From Taeniopygia guttata (taxonomy: Eukaryota; Chordata; Aves; Passeriformes; Estrildidae): a stretch of DNA of 64,000 nucleotides. Below, piece after piece: positions 13,806 through 25,900 of the stretch. The notes below the pieces were generated by a model. The model worked only from the letters and a program-made list of their open reading frames with translations. It ran no database searches and had not been told where the DNA came from. The position numbers were made by a program, and so were the translations under genes. Where the stretch lies: assembly GCF_048771995.1 (NCBI RefSeq), contig NC_133024.1, positions 22,088,001 through 22,152,000 on the forward strand, given 5' to 3'. Each line of letters begins with the position of its first letter. Position 1 is the stretch's first letter.

Positions 13806-15120
13806 TAGTGAGGAATATAAGGAAAAAACTTGGAACCTTGGAAACAATTATTTAAAAGATAATTAGAGAGAAAAGTTAACATTTCAGGGGAAGGAAGTTT
13901 GTGTTCAACCTGATAAGTCTTTGCGTTCAAAGCTTAACCTTTGTGTTCAAAACTGATAAGCTTACCCATTGAAATGAAAGTTGAAGAAGCCATCTTCACA
14001 CACTGCCTTTGAACTCAAAAAAACCTACAGAAAAATCAGGTTTAATCTTTTCAGTACCCATGTAATAAACCAAGGAAGTAAGAACCCCAAATACAAATAG
14101 AAAAAAACCCCACTAAATCCTTTGCATCATCCTTATGAGAAATGAGTAAGCCGGGAGATCAGAACTCTCCTAAAGTACCACTAAGAAGGAATAACTCTGA
14201 AACCCAAGGATGACATGATGAAAAACATCAACTCTTTCACCTTCTTCTTTGAAGACTGAAGCACTTCACATTTAGAAACTACAGATCATGTTTGTCATCT
14301 ATGCTCTTCTGTACACGGCAAAAATGTGAGAAACCTATCCTGACCTTTCAGTGACAGATTTGTTTCAAGATAATCTCTTCTGAAGGGCTTTGAAAGACCA
14401 AAGATTTCCCTTCACCTGTGGGTAAATTTATGTTTTGGAGCATGAATTCACTCTTTGGTGCAGGGAGACGCAGTGAGGAGGAAGCGATGGGGTTTAATCT
14501 CAGGGAGTGGTGTCACTGCTTTTCCTGAACATTTGTATCCGAGACACTTTCCGTGAGAGCAAGCACCTGCTAGGAAGGGGTGGCTTTAAGAAAAGACCTT
14601 TTCATCCTTTTGCTATTTATTACAGCTGGTGACCGCCGAGGATGGGGCGCCCAGAGGGGCGCCAGGGGGGCTCCGTGGTGCCGCTCCAGCCGGCGGTGCC
14701 AGCCCGATACCCCCGCGCCCGGGGCCCCGCAGCCCTCGCCCCGCAGCTCGGGCCGGCGGGGCCGCCTCCCCCGCCCACAACAAACTTTTCGTCCCGACTT
14801 TGCCGCTTCTGCCGGCCCGGGAGCGTGGGGCGGCGGGGAGCGGCCCTGGGGCCCGCAGCTCCGCTTGGCGAGGCTGAGGGGACCCGGACGGGGCGGACGG
14901 AGCACGGGGTCAGCCGCTGCCCGGCTCTGGGGAGAGCGTTTTACTTGGAGTTTTCCCCCTTCTCTGGCTCCTCCTCTTCTTCCCTCCTCCTCAGGGGGAG
15001 GGGAACGAGGGAGGCTCTTGCGGCAGGAGTAGCCGGAGCAGGGAATTGTTTGGGAGTTCAGTCATCCAAAAGCCGTCTCCCGTATGGAGGGTCTGGCTTC
15101 CCGCATCCCGGCGCCTCTTC

Positions 15121-15180
15121 CCTCCTCCTCCTCCTCCTCCTCCTCCTCCTCCTCCTCCTCCTTCTCCTCCTCCTCCTCCT
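15121..15180 (+). repeat. (CCT)n trinucleotide repeat in first exon
   Basis: About 20 tandem CCT units with one interruption near 15,162. In one frame it reads as poly-proline and in another as poly-leucine, and on the minus strand as poly-arginine. These frames create spurious long open frames. The strand asymmetry (all pyrimidine on +) makes triplex formation possible. Confidence 0.95.
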
Positions 15181-15325
15181 CCCGCCGTGCCTGAGCTCAG
15201 CGCGGCCCCCCATCCCCAGCTCCAACCCGCAGAAAAAGCACAACCATCACTCCCAAAGCAAGGGCCCCCTCACTTTCCCCTTCCCCCCAAAACAGTCTTT
15301 CCCCCTTCTTTTCTTCTCTCTCCTT

Positions 15326-15326
15326 T

Positions 15327-15358
<32 letters not shown>

Positions 15359-15382
15359 AGTGTGTGTGTATTTGTGTGTGTA
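15326..15382 (+). repeat. Compound (TC)n-(TG)n microsatellite
   Basis: A run of TC dinucleotides is followed by TG dinucleotides with brief interruptions at 15,359 and about 15,370. It lies in the probable 5' UTR exon and is likely length-polymorphic. Confidence 0.95.
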
Positions 15383-16886
15383 GTGAATTCCCCGCAGATC
15401 CGGCCTGGAAGTTCCCAGCTCCTGGAGTTAAACCTCTTTGTTGCTTCCCTTCGTTTGGGGCATCTTTGTGTTTCCCCCGCCTGCTCCACTGGAGACCGCG
15501 GTGAGTGAAAGAGGAGGGGGCCCGGGCCTGGTGGCCCTGGCGAGGGGCTGGGAGGACGCACGGTGGTGGCGGGCGATGGGACGCAGGGCTCTCACCCCAT
15601 CCATCCTCAGGCAGCGGCAGAGTTCGGGAAATTGGTGTGGGGATGTGAGGAAGGGGGTCTGCCTAGGGACCTTGGTGACAAGGGAGGAGTGGAGACCCGC
15701 TGGTCCCCACCGGGACGGGGCTTGTTTTGGCGCAGGCAGGTGAGATGTGGGGGCTCGGATGTTTCCCTCCAGCTCTTCCTCCTCGGCGGCTTGGCCAGAA
15801 CTAATGGAGGGCCCAGGGCATGCACACGCTCCGCGGTGCTCCCGGGCTCGCCTGGAACTTCCCCAGCAGCCTGGTCCACGACCTTGCCCCGGTCCTCACT
15901 GCCGGCTGAGCGAGGAGGCACGGTGAGCAGTGAGGGAGGAGGAGAAGCTGTGCAAAGTAAGCCGCAGATCCATCCTCCATTGCTCCAACTCTTGTCAAAA
16001 GCTGCTGGGAGTTTACAGGCAAGAGCTGTCTCTGGCAGATGTGAAGGCATTTCGGTGTGTGCTCTGTGAAGGGGCTGCTGCTGCAGCAAATAAAAGTGGA
16101 AGTGGTAGTCTGTCTGTTTTAGAATTTTTGTTCTCTTCTGTGACCGTAGAGTTTTTAACCCTGGTGCAAGGATGAGGAGTGATTTGGATCAGGGGAAGTA
16201 ATTTTCTGCCCGGCAGTGGGATGTTGTAGGATTTGTGCACACATGCCTCCCTGCTTGGACTGCAACTGTGGCAGATAGTCTGGATGGTGACTAAATAGAA
16301 AATGTGTTGGGGAGAAAGTGGGATGCTGAATTTGTAGCCCTGTCCAAATAAGACTTTTTCAAGTGCTCTGAAGATACTAACACTTCCTTTGGAAAATAAT
16401 AAACTTTAACCAATACCCGTGGCTGGCAGAAGGTATTTAAGACAAATCTGTCTTTGGGCATTTCCCTGACTGATTCTGGTACCCCAAGTGTTATTTCACT
16501 GGCATTGTGTGAAAGGCGGTTCACATCTATTAAAGTTGGTCTTTTTTGTCCTTGCTCGTTTTAAAGAAACTCTCTTGACCTCTCTGCAGCATTATGTGAG
16601 TGGGATAACAGGAATCCATACACACACTCAGCACCCGCATGTAATTCCCAGCATGTCTTAAATGTTTTTCTTGGTGCCCAATTCTCTTAATTTCTACATT
16701 GCTATCATAGTGTCTTTTTGATATGTCCACTTGCAGTCTGCCATTAAAATTTCTTTTCCCATGGGCTAAAAAACTGCCATGGAAAATATTAGAAGAATGT
16801 GGGCGTTTTGTAAGTAGAATTTTATCTTAGTTTTCTTTTGAAATGAACTGACTTTGTGTGCCTATGATTAAGAGGAGCTTTCCTCT

Positions 16887-16940
16887 AGATTTAAGGCTAT
16901 GTACTTACATGGCAGATTTAAGGCTATGTACTTACATGGC
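16887..16940. repeat. Exact two-copy 27-bp tandem duplication
   Basis: Positions 16,887-16,913 and 16,914-16,940 are identical 27-bp units, head to tail with no spacer. This is a recent local slippage or duplication event with no visible function. Confidence 0.97.
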
Positions 16941-19900
16941 TTCGATTAATGGGTTGAATATTGAGGTTCATGTCTTGGGGAAGGATTTCAGCAGAAACAC
17001 ATCATGGGTTTGCAGTGAAGATTTGTTCTGTTTTATTTAAGTGACCTAAAGAAACAAATTTATGGTGTGAAATAAATTCCCATGCTGCTAGGAGTCATGT
17101 GGGGATCTTCTGAAGTAAATAGGACAATTAGGAAGAGCTGTGAGCTCACTGCTGGATGCATGATATTCTCTTACAAGAGGTAAATGGAGTTTTGTTCCGT
17201 GTCTTTTCCTTAATTCTCCCCTTCAGGTACAGGGACTCATCCTGCATATACCAAGCACACCAAGCAGAAGAGGTTCCAATAGGTGTCTGCAGTGAGGGTT
17301 GAAGTCACATACAGTGCAGTCCTCCCTGCTTCCTGCTGGGGAAAGTGAGGCAGGTTCATCTGAACGGTGCACAGAGGTTCAGTGCAGCTGGGAAAGGCAA
17401 GGTCAGTTTTCTCCCACTCATACACACATGTCCACAGGACCTTTATTTGAGAGAAATCCCAGTACAAGTAGCTGAATTCACACATTTCTTCTCTGCTTGG
17501 CACAATGAAGAAGCATTGGAGCTGCATGATTCTGCATGTGTGTGCTCCAAACTAACATGTAAGTTTTATGAGTTCTGTGTATCCCTGAAGAGTTGTATGT
17601 AATCCCTGCAGGTGAATGCAGCTTTTCTGTGCCTTCTACTGACATGATACAGAAGCACAGAGCCAGAGATTCTTTGGGATTACAAAGTAAAACCCAGTGT
17701 CTGGTGTTTGCAGAGGTCTTTCCAGCTCTCAGAGTGTGAGACTCCTGGCTTGGAGTTTTGCTCCATAGAAGGACAGGTGAATCATTGCTCAGCCACTTCA
17801 ATGCTTGAAATTCTGCTGTGTCCTCAAAAATAACAGCAGACAGATCCCTCTAAATCTTCAGTACCAAACTGGCAGCCCTGCAATACCTTCATGATGCTAG
17901 TACAGCTCCTCCTGGCTCACTAGGGCCAGCAGAATTCACTCTTTGGGAGCCAGCTGGAGCCTCCTGCTGAGCAAGAAGCATCTCGGGCGGGGCTATGAAG
18001 CAAGCAGCCTGCTTTGTCCCGGTACTCCCAGTGCTGCAGAGGAGAAACTGTCTTTCCTGAGTTAAGAAAAGTTACTCATTTAGGGCAGACGTGAATTTTT
18101 GTAGTTTCTTGTCATTGTTAGTGAAACACTTGACTGAAACACCACCAGATCTACCTGCCAGTGTTTCCTGGACTATTCCTGAACCACATGCCCTTAGGAG
18201 CACAGAAACCTTGCAATCTGGTAATAAGCATAGGAAAAAAAACAACTCTTGCTTCTTCTGCCTGGGCTGTGGGAGGGAACAGGGGTGACAGGACAGGAAA
18301 CGCACTTCAGTTGAAAGCATCTGTTGGGAAGTGGAGGTGTTTGGGCGTCTTCAGCCCATGCACATGCTACTACTGTGAGCTTGAATTTTCTCCATAGCCC
18401 TGTGCCTTACAGTTCCCATGCAGAAAATGGAACTGGACCCTGTGCTGATGGGTTGAGTGCTAGGACAGGGGCAGATATTACTGTCTATGTTGGGTCTTGC
18501 CAGCTGACCTGTACCCTTATGTCTCTCAGAGCAGAACTCAGGTGCACTCGGGAGAACCCTCTCTGTTGTGCTGAGCCTCCTGAAGACTGCCAAGGACTGG
18601 AGAGGCACCTCTGTGCCTCCAAAATCACTCTCTTCCCAGGCAAAGGCAGGCTGTCTCCCAGCACCCTGACTTGTGTGCCTCCTGAAGCAGAGGAGCAATG
18701 AAAGGGAAAAGTGTGTTGGGGCCCACACTGGTTGTTTTAGCCCAGGTTGGTCTGCAGGTGGGTTTTCAGAGACTTGAGCTCAGCTGGGCCCAGTTTAGTC
18801 ACTCAGTCTGCAAGGTATTGCAACAGCAGTAGGCCAAGGTAACTCCAGGTTAACAAAAGTTCTTTTGGCAGTAAATAATGGTGGGTTGTTCTTTTTAATA
18901 TCTGATGCCAAGTGCCTCAGAGACATGAGGCACAATTCCCTTGGACTTCTTTAATGTGCAGAGGTGACTTTGATATATTACTGCTGGTGTGTTACAGACC
19001 AAGGCTTGCAAAATCTCTTGGTTTAAACCGTTACCTCCTGGGCTAAAAATTTGCAGTGTGACTTCTGCAGTTAGGATGGGATATCCCACAAGGAAAAAGT
19101 TCTCTTGCAAAATCTTCAGAGACTTCCTGTTTCTGGTTAGACTGAAAACATCCTGAGGGAAAAAACCTGCTGCTGTATGTTCTGGTGCTCCTGTGGTCAG
19201 TCTCAGTTTAAGAGGTTGTTATGTATTCCAGTTTCTAGGCCACAAGAACAATTTAAGGCAAATAATGACTAAATGAATTGCAGGTCCTTAAGTGGAATGG
19301 GGGTAACTATAATCTTTCAGGTTTCTAAATGTACTTTGGGTAATTCAACGTAAGGTATCGCATGCATCTTTTTCTGTTTCCTGATGCTGGGTTTAGTTCC
19401 TCTTGGCTCCGAATCATATGACATCATATCTGCTGCTTCATTGGCTGAACACAGTGCTTGGAGCCTGTTTTCTGGAAGGAATGCTTGCAGAAAGGGAAGC
19501 TTTCAAAATTTGCTTTGTATGCATATTTGTGCATAAGTCTTCTAAAATCTCTCCACAGGAGTGTGTGCTCCAGCAACACAGCTGTCTGAGTGTCCATGAG
19601 AAGCTGAGACAAAAGGAGTATGGATGCAGTGGAAGCAAGTTGGCTGAAAAGCTCAGAAAGATATTTATTGCAGGGAAAAGAAACCACTTGGTGCTTACAC
19701 AGTCCCAGAGCTGCTCCTGGCGGTGCAGAGCTTTCTGCTTAAACAGGGAGCAACAGATCCCTGTCCCAACGATGTTACATGCTCCTTTTATTAAAATGGC
19801 CTCTCTTCCCTGCAAAAAGACAAATGGGATGGGAGGCTCAGCTGTGGGATGGGAGCCTGATGGGGTTAGTAGCAGAGCACCTAGACTGGGTGCCTGTGAG

Positions 19901-22900
19901 GGGCTCTGAGGGCTGCCTTTGTGTGTTGTAGGAGCTCTTGAGTAAGAAGCAGTGCCAATTTATTTTGGCTCTAGTGGCACTGATGGAGAGAAATGTGCAT
20001 CAGGGAGCATGTGGGACGTGCTCAAGCTTCTTTGCCCTTCTTGTGGGCAGCGTGCCAGCACAGAGATGAAAGCCAGACCTTATCCTCGCTTTCTGCTCAG
20101 CTGCTTTTGAGAGGTTGCTGCCTGTGTCCAGTCATCTTCGCTGAGCAGCCATTAGATGTGAAGATGGCGACTACGCTTTGTGGCTGTGCAGAGTTTTGGA
20201 GGCTTGCTGGGCAAAGTCCACACCACAGCGTGTTGCCCCTATGGAAACCATTGTCAAGTTTGCAGAGGTTTTGGGCTGTGGTGTCTCTAGATGTGTGTGT
20301 GAAAGCCAGATGGTGTTTTGGAAAGCAATAATTTTTCATTAACTTCTGTACCTGGCAAAGGCAGTAAATCTTTCACCCTGAGCCCTGCAGCAGCAATACC
20401 ATTTTAGCTCTCTCAGGTCCACCCTGGCAAAGGAATTAGTTAGCAGGTTGTACTTTCATGCACAGCCATAGACCCAGGGCCCTGCCAAATGCAGGGATGC
20501 GTTCACTGGTTGTAATGTCAGCGAGTCTGAACAAGCTTGTATATCTGAAGACTGTGCATCAGTCTGCATTCAGATATATAACCTTCTGCAGTTCTTTAAA
20601 TCATGAGTGCAGGGGGAAAGGGTGTAAAGATCCCTGCCAGAACTGTGTTGTCAGCTTTCAAATACTAGAATGAGGCTACTTTTTATGTTCTTTTTAGTTG
20701 ACAGAAGGACTGGTTAGACAGAACCCTGAGAATTAATGTGTTGAGTTTAGTGTGGCTTAGAAAGCCTGTGGTAATACAAACATACTGAGGTAGTCTTTGA
20801 GAATTACACCTCAAATATGGATACATTGACCTGGAATACAGCATTTAGTTGCACAATTCAGCTTCTTCAGATAATGCCACTGTAATTTATCTTGGTACTT
20901 TTAGGGAGAGCAGCCACCTTACTTAGTGATTCTAGTGTTTTAGGGTGCAAGCCTGGGATGTGAGGGCAGCTGCCTTCAATTTTCCTCTACACCACAGATT
21001 TCCCCCCAAGTTGGGGCAAGTTGCTCTTTGCCTCACCTCTCCACCTGCAAAACTAAATGGCACTTCCCTGCCTCCTTGTGGTGTTGAGGATAGATCTGCT
21101 AGAGGTCAAGAGAGACCAGAGATTTGCTGGCCTTCAAAAACCCCTTGGATGAGGACCCCAGCTGGTTTCAGCAGAGTGCCTCCTGTGGCTCTGACAGCCC
21201 AGTGGGCAGGTCCTGTGGCTGCCTCTGGGGATGTGTGCCCCTGCTGGGTGGAAGTGGGTTCTGTAGGAGCTGCAGGATAGTTTTGGTCTGGGGGACAGGC
21301 TGGTGTGCAGCTACAGCAAAGGCCCTCTCTGAGTGTGACCCCCAGGGAGCCTTGCATAGGTAGCAGCAGTGCAGCTGCAGAGAACTTCTGGCTCCAGGCA
21401 GTGGTGGTACAGAGAGGCCATTGTAATCCTATGTGCTGTACACTGTACATCTCAACAGGCTAAGTGGCTCCAGGGTTGGTTGTTTTTCTTATTTTCCCCC
21501 TCCTCCTCTCCATCCCTTCAAATCTACTTTATGAAGTTCCTCCCCTTAAATTGAAAATTTGGCCTCGTCTTCAAAGAAGCCCTTTAGTGCCAAGCTTTTA
21601 AAGGTGGGGAGGAGGCGAGAGCAAAAACATCACATCCATTAACAGCCCAGTTGCCAGAGAAAATGTTTTTTAAAACATAATCTGAAACCTTAGTGTTTGG
21701 GAGCCAAAGCCAAGATTGAATACAAGTATGGGCCTTGTCCCTAGAGAGTCGCAGCGCTGGGAGTATGCTGGCATAAAGACAGACCATGGAACGAGGATTC
21801 TTGTGCATGCATGCACACAAATAGACAATTATTTGGAAGCCAATAGAGTTCTGGATGCTGAAGAAATTTAATCTAGTGCCTTCTGTCCCAAATTGCTCCC
21901 TGAGCTGTAGCTGATGTGGAGAGCAATTTCATTGCTCCAGCACTTCTCTGGATGGCAGTCCCCTTTGGAGCGGGAAGATTCCTACTATTTGTTGGCCATG
22001 GGTGGTAAAACGGACTGGCTAGTCCAGCTTCTTTAGAGCCTGCTCCTGTCAGTGAGAGATTTTTTTGGGACCCCTGAATGGTGATGGGCATATGATTTTT
22101 GTGTTTTATTTCTCCAGAAGAAAGATGCTTGTTTAACAAATCCCAGTACTGTCAGATTGAAGGGTTGGGTTTGAGTTCCAGTGTCAAGATACTTTCAGAA
22201 ACATGCTGGGTGGGATATTTCAAAAATACCTGGGCAGACTCTGATGATGCAGTAGGGAGTCAGTGAGACTTGTGCATTGAGACCAGCTCCCCCTCTTCAC
22301 TTTTCAGTACAGGGTCATGCTTGATGAGTTTATGGGACGGTCCTGCTGTCACCAGTGTAACAGCTGCCCAGATTAGTCCTGACCACCTTCTCCTGCATGG
22401 AAGTGGACCCTGTTTCCTAAGTGGCTATTCAGGCATATCCTGGTTTGCAAGCACTTGCAGTGCAGCTTCTAAGCCAGAGTCATCTGGGAAGAAAGAGAGC
22501 AATATGGCCCCAGTTATCCAGTTGCAATGGAGTTTGGAACACCCCATTACTAAGTTCTTCTGGGCATGGCTAGCCAGACCACAGCAGAGCTGTGGGACCC
22601 TTGCAGGAGGAGGGCTTGGTATCTACTAGCTCTTGAGTCCCTCTGGGGACTTCTGTGCCCCTCAGCTGGCCAAGCAGCATATCAGACTTGTAGCTGTCAG
22701 GCATTTCTGCAGCTGGAGGCATGTAGGGTGAGACAAGGCTGAGAGAAGCTGGTGCATGAAGAGCTCCCCAGAGAGGCACGCCAGCTGCTTTAGATGTGTC
22801 CATCATCACCTGTAGTCATTCTGACTTTACTCTTGGGGTGTCTGGGACTGGCCTGAAGGGAAAAGATGTTTGTTTTCCAGCAGATGAGGAGCTGAGCTCC

Positions 22901-25900
22901 TGGTTCCTTGCCAGCTTGTGCCTGAACACCTCTGTAATGCTGTAGAGGAAGTCCAGGGCTACACCAGGACTGTTTGCCTTTGAGGATCTTGCTGCTCTGG
23001 GTGCCTAAGGTACTGTAAATGTTGCAAGAGTAGTTCTGCTATTGTCACCCCAGCTGCAGATCCTGTCAGAGGTGGCTGCCCAGGCAGCAGAGAGGAGGAA
23101 AGTCTTGGGCTCATGATCAACTATTCCAGATGACCATGCAGCCCATTAGTTTGGTGATGGATGCTGAGAAAGGGAGGTCCATACAAAGGTACAGAGCTGG
23201 AGCTGCTGGAGCCTGGGTGTGTTTGCTGACCCTACTCACCTCTTGGTAGGGACGTATGGAGCCAGTTTCAGGAAGCCTTAGGGAAGAGTGATCAGGTTTA
23301 CAAGGCTACAGCAAGACAAGCCAGCCCTGTGTCTCACAGGACAGGCACCAATCTGCTCCAGCTTCCACTAAAGCTGGCTGTGTTTGCCTGGTGGGAAATG
23401 TGCAGTAGGGGCTGTGGGATCCTGCTAATGGCATCATGAAGCCTGTGGTCTTTTCTGGAAGGAAGGGTCTGCTACTTGTATCATGTAGCAATTTAGGCAG
23501 GAACATAGTTGCTAAATATACAGTTGTCGTGTTTTCCTCACAGTTGCCTCGGCTGCAGGTTTGGGGAGAAGAGAATAGGAGCACAAAGAGACCAACATCA
23601 AGAGTAAGTGGCAGGCTGTGTTTATCATTGATACCTGACCCTGTAATCTCCCTGGGGTTAGCTTTGGACATCCCTATCCTCTGAGCCACTTGAAAGAACC
23701 ACCTTTAAAAAAATTTCCCAAGCTAGTGACCAAGCAAACAAGTGCAAATTTCATCAGCCACAAAAATGTGAGTATAACCCAGTTTTAGCATAGTTTTAGC
23801 ACCGAAGGAAGATAAGTACAGGTTTCTTGACTCTTTGGATGAAAGCCTGAGAAAGGCCTGCTATGCTATCTTCCCCCATCATCATATTCCAAAACCTAAA
23901 TTACTATTTGTGTTACAGTTGTGTCTACAAGTTTTAACCAAGGTTGGGACACAGCTGTGACAGATAACTGTGTTAACTTGTAGTGGGAGATTGTTCCTAC
24001 ATTCCCATTCAAAACAGTGAGGCAAATGTGAAAGAGGAGATAAAAATAGAACATGAAAAGGACATGTGTGCCTTGGAGTGACTTGGCAGGTCAGGACTGC
24101 AGCTAAGTACAGACTGATAGTCAGTCTCACGTTCCATATTCCATCTTCCCCTGTGCCCTGCTCAGAAGAGGTCAAAGTCGAGTGTCAGTAAAGCTTGATT
24201 GAAAGCTGTCCTCCTTGAAGCTGAGAGTTGTCCATAGCAGAGTCTCATCTTCCTTAGCCTCCAGCTCACATCAGTGGCTACATGTGCTCCAGTTAATGCT
24301 TTCCCAAAGGGGCACTTGGCACTGCAGGTGGTGTTGGTACATCCTACTGCTGTGCATGCCTTCCACTGGGGCAGGTCTTGCGGAGCTGGGGAGCTGCAGG
24401 TGGAGAGCAAGAGCTTGTAGCTGTAGGGAAAGGAAAGGAGCCAGTTATGTCTTTAATTCTCTCCTGTCAGCTAGTTTTCAGTTGCGGCATCGTGCTTTGA
24501 AAGGTAGCTGCAAGAGGAGAGTGCCAGTGTAATAACAGTGTTTTGCTTGCAGCATGCAATCTCAAATTAAACCATACAATTACATAAATACTGTGTGCCT
24601 TCTTTCCACAGGGGGTCTGGGACTGCGCTTCTCCTGCTCTGGAGGCATTGCCTTGCAGTACACAAGCCAAGAATAAGCTCTAACAGGTGCTGCTAAGGCC
24701 AAGTCCATGGCTTGTATTGTGCCCAGGTGCAAGAGGAGATGTTCAGGTCAGCAAAGAGGTACCTTACACTGTAAGGAGGTGCAGGAACAGCAGGGAGGTA
24801 CAGCAGGGTTACAAAGGGCTGCTCTTCCTGAGCACATTGAGCCTGTGTCTGAGGACATGCAGGGGTACCTGAGTGCTAATCTGACCCCTGCAGGCACAGG
24901 CACCCCAGTAGGGAGCAGCTGTGTGGACACGAATGGCAGGACATGAGCAAAACTTGGCTTGATGCATTAATTGGGAACTACCTCTCGAGGAGGATAGGAT
25001 TGCTTCAGTGAAACCTGGACAGGTTCTTTTCCTCCCTCCTTTCTTGTCTGACTTACAGCACTGTTTGGGGGAGCAGGTAGGGGATTCAGATGCATCCTCT
25101 TCTGGTACCTATTTGCAAAAAGCTGTAGGCAAACTGTCTTGGGGGGCTGCTTATGGCCATGCCCTACTGCTGTCTGAGTAACAGCCTGAACTGCAGTCAG
25201 AGGCTTTTTGCTCAGAGGAATGCTTTGAAATATACTGTTTTTAATGGCACTGTGTTGACAGGGGCTCTTTGTGTCTAAGTGAAGGGATGACTCTTTTACT
25301 CTGCAGGAAGAGGAGCCTATCTGTAGTAGGACTCCTCCATTTGGCAAGTGTTTTGATATGCTCTCTGCAAGCTAAATAATTGAATTACAGAAGAGATCTC
25401 AGATGAGGTGTTTGTGTCCTTGCAGTCAGTGCCTTGGGAGTGGAAGAGTGGTGGGAGATGTCAGACACCTGCACAGTTATGGTTTTTTCTTCTCTGTTGA
25501 TCCCAGGTCACTCCCTGTGCATGAAAGACTGAAGAGCCCTTAACATAGCTGCTGCTTTCACTGCTGTCCAGCTGAATTAGAAAGGGCATGGGATGGAAAA
25601 GGCATTAAAAATGGGTTTGTGCCACCCATCCCTCCTCATGCTTACTGTGAATAATCTCTTCCTCTCTCCCAGCACACAGCCTCAGACCTCGCAATGAGAA
25701 GGGAGAACAGGATTGCAGCTGAGGATTCTAGCGTGGCCCTGTTCCCTGCGTGCATGCTGCCTCCCAAAGGACGTGGGTGCCTCTGCCGGGTCCTTTTCTG
25801 GACCCCTTTTCTCCCTGTTTTCTGTCTTTAACTTCCCCTTCTCTGCCTGAGGTCCCAATGCTGCCAGCAGCAGTTGCTGGGGCTGAGAAAGGTTTGTTGG

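Larger units (their letters stand above)
1..14600. other. Upstream non-coding sequence (no supported gene)
   Basis: This stretch precedes the CpG island of BOC. I read both strands and found no chain of open segments with matching splice phases and no recognisable protein family. The longest open frame (59-889, 276 codons) has a random-looking composition and overlaps similar open frames on the other strand, so I do not call it a gene. Notable local items are pyrimidine-rich sequence at about 2,810-2,990, an AP-1-like site with a 14-bp palindrome near 9,576-9,614, and an old repeat fragment near 13,727-13,805. An unspliced or poorly conserved non-coding RNA cannot be excluded from sequence alone. 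Confidence 0.7.
15040..15500 (+). other. BOC: Probable non-coding first exon of BOC (5' UTR)
   Basis: The downstream edge is a consensus splice donor (CCGCG then GTGAGT at 15,501-15,506) at the 3' margin of the CpG island. The upstream edge is not defined; the start given is only approximate. The segment carries a (CCT)n tract and a (TC)n/(TG)n tract and has no plausible signal-peptide start codon, so it would be 5' UTR. It would splice to the exon at 46,407 that holds the start codon, across about 31 kb. A long first intron after a CpG-island non-coding exon is usual for this gene type. Additional 5' UTR exons inside the intron are possible. Confidence 0.5.
14620..15560 (+). promoter_or_regulatory. 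BOC: CpG island, probable BOC promoter region
   Basis: CpG dinucleotides and GC content rise abruptly here compared with flanking AT-rich sequence, most densely at about 14,630-14,930. A GC-box-like stretch (CCCCCGCCC) lies near 14,768, and no convincing TATA box is visible. It lies immediately upstream of, and overlaps, a probable non-coding exon with a strong donor at 15,501, and it is the only full CpG island upstream of the coding exons on the same strand. Assignment as the BOC promoter is inference from position and composition. Transcription start mapping would settle it. Confidence 0.7.

Noticed and set aside
15058..15243. Minus-strand open frame with a poly-arginine run
   Set aside because: Direct by-product of the (CCT)n repeat read in reverse.
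14642..15508. 288-codon open frame across the CpG island
   Set aside because: It stays open because of GC-rich and (CCT)n sequence, giving poly-leucine. It overlaps other open frames and has no protein family features.
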